Positions 7,019 to 9,988 of a stretch of 9,988 nucleotides of DNA are shown here, piece after piece; positions within the stretch are counted from its first letter, which is position 1, and every line of letters starts with the position of its first letter. The notes beneath the pieces are model-generated. The model saw only the letters and a list, made by a program, of their open reading frames with translations. It did no database searches and had not been told where the DNA came from. Location of the stretch: NCBI GenBank assembly GCA_002478685.1, contig DLPY01000005.1:1-9988 (forward strand), in the 5' to 3' direction. This DNA comes from Flavobacteriaceae bacterium UBA7446 (GTDB lineage: Bacteria > Bacteroidota > Bacteroidia > Flavobacteriales > Flavobacteriaceae). The position numbers were made by a program, and so were the translations under genes.

Positions 7019-7384
7019 GTACAACAAGAATCAAGACTTAGAGTTGCCGACAATACAGGTGCCAAAGAAGTGCTTACTATCCGTGTTTTGGGTGGTACAA
7101 AGCGCAGATATGCTTCTATTGGCGATAAGATTGTGGTTACTGTAAAAGAAGCCACACCAAATGGTTCGGTTAAAAAAGGACAAGTGTCCACTGCTGTGGT
7201 GGTGCGCACTAAAAAAGAAATTCGTCGTCCAGATGGTTCATACATCCGCTTTGACGAAAATGCATGTGTGTTATTAGACGCACAAGGTGAAATGCGCGGA
7301 ACACGTGTATTTGGTCCTGTAGCACGTGAGTTGCGTGACCGTAAGTTTATGAAAATAATTTCCCTAGCTCCTGAAGTATTATAG
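7016..7384 (+). CDS. rplN: 50S ribosomal protein L14 (uL14)
   Basis: L14 is a five-stranded barrel protein at the subunit interface that forms intersubunit bridges and is the target of the silencing factor RsfS. The 122-residue product is exactly the standard length. It starts MVQQESRLRVADNTGAKE and holds IRVLGGTKRRYASIGD (22-37), the signature region AVVVRTKKEIRRPDGSYIRF (60-79), and GTRVFGPVARELRD (95-108). It is the first gene of the classical spc cluster. It ends with TAG, one of only two genes here (with rplE) not ending in TAA, 2 bases before rplX. Confidence 0.98.
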   Translation: MVQQESRLRVADNTGAKEVLTIRVLGGTKRRYASIGDKIVVTVKEATPNGSVKKGQVSTAVVVRTKKEIRRPDGSYIRFDENACVLLDAQGEMRGTRVFGPVARELRDRKFMKIISLAPEVL

Positions 7385-7386
7385 TT

Positions 7387-7698
7387 ATGAGTAAAATAAA
7401 ATTCAAATCTGGAGATAAAGTACGTGTGATTGCAGGCGACCACAAGGGTACTGAGGGTGAAATTATTTCACTGCTTCGCGACAAGAACAAAGCGATTGTT
7501 TCAGGTGTAAACTTGGTTAAGCGTCACACCAAACCTAATGCGCAAAATCCGCAAGGAGGCATTGTAGAAAAAGAAGCACCGATTGCTATTTCAAATCTTT
7601 CGTTGCTAACTGCCGATGGGAAAACCACTCGTGTTGGCTACCGTACGGAAGAAGGAAAGAAAGTACGTGTTGCACGTAAAACTAATGAAGCTATTTAA
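7387..7698 (+). CDS. rplX: 50S ribosomal protein L24 (uL24)
   Basis: L24 is an assembly initiator that binds the 5' part of 23S rRNA and ends up near the tunnel exit. The 103-residue product is the usual size (~100-110). A KOW motif lies near the front (KSGDKVRVIAGDHKGTEGEI, residues 7-26). It is followed by VSGVNLVKRHTKPNAQNPQG (38-57) and the conserved IAISNLSLL (67-75). It starts 2 bases after rplN with no Shine-Dalgarno sequence, and rplE begins one base after its stop. Confidence 0.97.
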   Translation: MSKIKFKSGDKVRVIAGDHKGTEGEIISLLRDKNKAIVSGVNLVKRHTKPNAQNPQGGIVEKEAPIAISNLSLLTADGKTTRVGYRTEEGKKVRVARKTNEAI

Positions 7699-7699
7699 A

Positions 7700-8251
7700 A
7701 TGAGTTATCAACCAAGACTTAAAACCGAATACAAAGAGCGTGTAATGTCACGCCTTTCTAAAGAGTTTGGGTACAAGAACCTAATGCAAGTACCAAAGCT
7801 TGAAAAAATTGTCTTGAGCCGTGGCGTTGGTGCTGCTGTTGCAGACAAAAAATTAGTGGACCATGCTGTAGATGAGTTAACAATGATTTCTGGACAAAAA
7901 GCCCTACCAACCCTTTCAAAAAAGGATGTGGCAACATTTAAACTTCGTAAGGGTATGCCCATTGGTGCTAAAGTTACTTTACGTGGTGATAAAATGTATG
8001 AGTTCTTTGATAGATTGGTAACGGCTGCACTTCCACGCGTACGTGACTTTCAAGGGGTAAAAGCCGATGGCTTTGACGGTCGTGGTAACTACAATCTTGG
8101 AATTCAAGAACAGATTATTTTTCCTGAAATAGACATTGATAAAGTAAACAAAATTGCAGGTATGGATATCACATTTGTTACTTCAGCGAATACCGACAAA
8201 GAAGCAAAATCATTGTTAAACGAATTGGGCATGCCCTTTAAGAAAAACTAG
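7700..8251 (+). CDS. rplE: 50S ribosomal protein L5 (uL5)
   Basis: L5 binds 5S rRNA with L18 and forms the central protuberance, touching P-site tRNA and S13. The same frame stays open upstream to an ATG at 7616, but that start would overlap rplX by 83 bases and add 28 residues unlike any L5. ATG at 7700 (TAAAATG, 1 base after the rplX stop) gives MSYQPRLKTEYKERV and a standard 183-residue protein. Landmarks are VPKLEKIVLSRGVGAAVADK (31-50), ISGQKALPTLSKKDVATF (63-80), KLRKGMPIGAKVTLRG (81-96), PRVRDFQGV (112-120) and FDGRGNYNLGIQEQIIFPEI (125-144). It ends with TAG, 1 base before rpsN. Confidence 0.97.
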   Translation: MSYQPRLKTEYKERVMSRLSKEFGYKNLMQVPKLEKIVLSRGVGAAVADKKLVDHAVDELTMISGQKALPTLSKKDVATFKLRKGMPIGAKVTLRGDKMYEFFDRLVTAALPRVRDFQGVKADGFDGRGNYNLGIQEQIIFPEIDIDKVNKIAGMDITFVTSANTDKEAKSLLNELGMPFKKN

Positions 8252-8252
8252 T

Positions 8253-8522
8253 ATGGCAAAAGAATCAATGAAGGCCCGTGAGGTCAAAAGAACAAAACTT
8301 GCTGCCAAGTACGCTAACAAACGTGCTGCGCTTAAAGCGGCTGGCGATTATGAGGCATTGCAAAAACTTCCTAAAAACGCATCTCCTGTTCGTATGCATA
8401 ACCGCTGTAAGTTAACAGGTCGTCCAAAAGGATACATGCGTCAGTTTGGCGTTTCGCGTGTAATGTTCCGTGAAATGGCAAACAAAGGATTAATCCCTGG
8501 AGTTAAAAAGGCTAGCTGGTAA
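8253..8522 (+). CDS. rpsN: 30S ribosomal protein S14, zinc-free type (uS14)
   Basis: S14 is a late protein of the 30S head close to S3, S10 and S19. The 89-residue product is the long, zinc-independent (C-minus) form. It has only one Cys (Cys52 in NRCKLTGRPKG), so the CxxC pairs that bind zinc in the ~61-residue form are absent. The N-terminal half (AKESMKAREVKRTKLAAKYA) is basic and helical, and the C-terminal half holds the signature RCKLTGRPKGYMRQFGVSR (51-69), ending KKASW. The start is 1 base after the rplE stop (TAGTATG), which favours coupling to L5. Confidence 0.98.
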   Translation: MAKESMKAREVKRTKLAAKYANKRAALKAAGDYEALQKLPKNASPVRMHNRCKLTGRPKGYMRQFGVSRVMFREMANKGLIPGVKKASW

Positions 8523-8532
8523 ATAAAATATT

Positions 8533-8931
8533 ATGAATACAGATCCAATTGCAGATTATTTAACGCGCATTCGTAATGCAAACAGTGCTGGACATCGAGT
8601 GGTTTCGGTACCTGCTTCTAATTTAAAGTTAGAGATTACTAAAATCTTGTTTGATCAAGGATATATCCTTAGCTATAAAAAAGAGGATGACACGGTTCAA
8701 GGTAGTATCAAAATCGCTTTGAAATATGACCGCCTTACAAAAGAGCCTGTTATCAAAAAATTACAGCGTGTTAGTACGCCAGGACTTCGCAAGTATATTG
8801 CATCTGACGAAGTACCACGCGTATTGAACGGATTGGGAACGGCCATCATTTCTACGTCTCACGGAGTAATGACAGGCAAACAAGCAAAAAAAGAGAACGT
8901 AGGTGGCGAAGTACTTTGTTACGTTCACTAA
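8533..8931 (+). CDS. rpsH: 30S ribosomal protein S8 (uS8)
   Basis: S8 is a primary 16S-binding protein that nucleates the central domain of the 30S subunit. In E. coli it also represses spc translation by binding mRNA near the rplX-rplE junction; I see no obvious copy of its rRNA-like target at that junction here, but did not fold it. The 132-residue product is normal (~130-133). It starts MNTDPIADYLTRIRNANSAG, with STPGLRKYI (81-89) and the signature IISTSHGVMTGKQAKKENVG (105-124), ending GGEVLCYVH. The 10-base gap before it is A/T only (AATAAAATATT context), with no Shine-Dalgarno sequence. Confidence 0.98.
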   Translation: MNTDPIADYLTRIRNANSAGHRVVSVPASNLKLEITKILFDQGYILSYKKEDDTVQGSIKIALKYDRLTKEPVIKKLQRVSTPGLRKYIASDEVPRVLNGLGTAIISTSHGVMTGKQAKKENVGGEVLCYVH

Positions 8932-8949
8932 ACCTTAAAGAATTGAATT

Positions 8950-9492
8950 ATGTCACGAATTGGTAATAATCCTATAGCACTTCCAGAAGGCGTCACGATT
9001 GACATCCAACCCGATGTGATTACTGTAAAAGGGAAGTTGGGCGAGCTTTCACAGCCTTATGACTCGGTAAGTATTGCACAAGAAGATGGTCAATTGGTTG
9101 TTTCACGCCCTTCTGAAAGTAAATCACATAAAGCAAAACACGGTCTGTATCGTTCGCTTATATTCAATATGGTACAAGGTGTGTCTGCTGGTTTTACAAA
9201 AGAATTAGAATTGGTAGGGGTAGGATACCGCGCCTCAAACCAGGGTCAGAAATTAGACCTTGCACTTGGTTTTTCACACAATATTGTCTTTGAATTACCC
9301 AAAGAAGTTAAGGTTGAAACGGTTTCTGAAAAAGGGAAAAACCCCATCATTAAACTTAGCTCGCATGATAACCAATTGGTAGGCTCTATCGCGGCAAAAA
9401 TTCGCTCGTTTCGTAAACCAGAGCCTTATAAAGGAAAAGGAGTGAAATTTGTAGGTGAAGAAATTAGAAGAAAAGCAGGTAAATCTGCATAA
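8950..9492 (+). CDS. rplF: 50S ribosomal protein L6 (uL6)
   Basis: L6 sits near the factor-binding region and the sarcin-ricin loop, and is needed for late 50S assembly. The 180-residue product has two tandem domains, as is usual (~175-184). Domain 1 starts SRIGNNPIALPEGVTI (2-17) and includes KHGLYRSLIFNMVQGVSAGF (63-82). Domain 2 starts near ELELVGVGYRAS (85-96) and carries the signature PEPYKGKGVKF (157-167), ending EEIRRKAGKSA. The 18-base gap before it, the second largest in the window, is A/T rich (CCTTAAAGAATTGAATT) and shows no recognisable promoter. Confidence 0.98.
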   Translation: MSRIGNNPIALPEGVTIDIQPDVITVKGKLGELSQPYDSVSIAQEDGQLVVSRPSESKSHKAKHGLYRSLIFNMVQGVSAGFTKELELVGVGYRASNQGQKLDLALGFSHNIVFELPKEVKVETVSEKGKNPIIKLSSHDNQLVGSIAAKIRSFRKPEPYKGKGVKFVGEEIRRKAGKSA

Positions 9493-9503
9493 TAAGTAGG
9501 GAT

Positions 9504-9860
9504 ATGAAAATGAACAAAACCCAGCGTAGACAACGCATCCAAAAGCGCTATCGCGACACCGTAATTGGTGCTGCTGATATGCCACGCATGTCTGTTTTCA
9601 GAAGTAATAAAGAGATTTATGCTCAAATTGTAAACGATGAAACAGGCGTCACGCTTGCTTCGGTTTCATCAAGAGATAAAGAATTTACAGAGCATAACGG
9701 GACAAAATCAGAGCTTGCGCAGAAAGTGGGTAAAGCTATTGGCGAAAAAGCACTCGCCGCAGGCATTTCTGCCATTCGTTTTGACCGCGGAGGATATTTG
9801 TATCACGGACGTATAAAATCACTTGCTGATGGCGCACGCGAAGCAGGATTAAACTTTTAA
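9504..9860 (+). CDS. rplR: 50S ribosomal protein L18 (uL18)
   Basis: L18 carries 5S rRNA into the ribosome with L5. The product is 118 residues from ATG 9504, or 116 from ATG 9510; the two are two codons apart (ATGAAAATG). AGGG at 9498-9501 lies 2 bases before the first and 8 before the second, so a Shine-Dalgarno reading would favour 9510, but such pairing is unreliable in this lineage and I keep 9504. The N-terminus is strongly basic (KTQRRQRIQKRYRD), followed by MPRMSVFRSNKEIYAQIVND (26-45) and the signature IRFDRGGYLYHGRIKSLADG (91-110), ending AREAGLNF. rpsE begins 2 bases after its stop. Confidence 0.97.
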   Translation: MKMNKTQRRQRIQKRYRDTVIGAADMPRMSVFRSNKEIYAQIVNDETGVTLASVSSRDKEFTEHNGTKSELAQKVGKAIGEKALAAGISAIRFDRGGYLYHGRIKSLADGAREAGLNF

Positions 9861-9862
9861 GT

Positions 9863-9988
9863 ATGTATCAAGATTATAATAATGTAGAATTTGTAAAACC
9901 GGGTGGCCTTGAACTTAAAGATCGTTTGGTTGGCGTACAACGTGTTACCAAAGTAACAAAAGGTGGGCGTGCTTTTGGTTTCTCTGCT
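9863..9988 (+). CDS. rpsE: 30S ribosomal protein S5, 3' partial
   Basis: S5 binds the 30S body, helps form the mRNA entry site and affects decoding accuracy. Only the first 42 codons are present and the frame runs off the window end with no stop. The visible protein begins MYQDYNNVEFVKPGGLELKD and continues RLVGVQRVTKVTKGGRAF to GFSA, the start of the N-terminal dsRNA-binding-like domain; KVTKGGRAFGFSA is the family hallmark. The spectinomycin-contact loop straddles this point and continues beyond the window. ATG at 9863 is 2 bases after the rplR TAA. Its place after rplR is standard spc order; rpmD, rplO and secY would be expected next. Confidence 0.96.
   Translation, partial: MYQDYNNVEFVKPGGLELKDRLVGVQRVTKVTKGGRAFGFSA

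Noticed and set aside
6997..7443. 148-codon open frame on the - strand across rplN
   Set aside because: It is wholly antisense to a highly conserved gene, shows no recognisable protein features, and is best explained as a shadow of the rplN coding pattern.
7616..7699. Upstream in-frame ATG that would extend rplE by 28 residues
   Set aside because: It lies inside rplX and the added residues do not resemble L5; the start at 7700 gives the family's normal N-terminus and length.
8932..8949. Possible promoter in the rpsH-rplF gap
   Set aside because: A TTTG occurs upstream in rpsH, but no TAnnTTTG-like -7 element at a fitting distance is present, so the Bacteroidota promoter pattern is not met.
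1..9988. Search for a novel system, mobile element, CRISPR array or RNA gene
   Set aside because: Nearly every base is accounted for by conserved ribosomal or EF-G coding sequence; no repeats, foreign-looking stretch or unexplained gap was seen.

Overview
The window is a contiguous piece of a large translation operon, all on the + strand: the str, S10 and spc ribosomal protein clusters joined end to end. It opens inside fusA (elongation factor G, its first ~55 codons lie upstream) and closes inside rpsE (first 42 codons present). Between them are 18 complete ribosomal protein genes: rpsJ, rplC, rplD, rplW, rplB, rpsS, rplV, rpsC, rplP, rpmC, rpsQ, rplN, rplX, rplE, rpsN, rpsH, rplF and rplR. 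None is broken, and I see no frameshift, insertion, tRNA, rRNA, CRISPR or mobile element.

The organism is most likely a member of the Bacteroidota, probably Flavobacteriia-like. The evidence is lineage-typical protein sequence (S10 with SSYKRLLDIYSSSSKTIDAL, L2 with VDHPMGGGEG followed by SGGHPRSRNGIPAKG, S5 opening MYQDYNNVEFVKPGGLELKD), fusA followed directly by rpsJ with no tuf gene, moderately low GC, ATG starts throughout and an almost complete lack of well placed Shine-Dalgarno sequences. A finer placement is not possible by reading alone.

Layout: 1-1977 fusA; 1989-4699 rpsJ to rplB (first part of S10); 4703-7016 rpsS to rpsQ (rest of S10); 7016-9988 rplN to rpsE (spc). Packing is extreme. 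Gaps range from a 1-base overlap to 27 bases, the largest being rpsJ-rplC, so no stretch of 300 bases lacks a gene. I see no internal promoter or terminator, so one long transcript starting upstream of fusA is the simplest reading. The stop and start codons overlap or nearly touch at many junctions, which suggests translational coupling keeps the subunits in balance.

Together the genes supply one translocation GTPase, seven small-subunit proteins (S10, S19, S3, S17, S14, S8 and S5) and twelve large-subunit proteins (L3, L4, L23, L2, L22, L16, L29, L14, L24, L5, L6 and L18). They cover the early 23S assembly core, the exit tunnel (L4, L22, L23, L29, L24), the peptidyl transferase surroundings (L2, L3, L16) and the central protuberance (L5, L18). 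I looked for an undescribed system and did not find one. The observations below are modest and mostly concern lineage-specific residues and translation signals.
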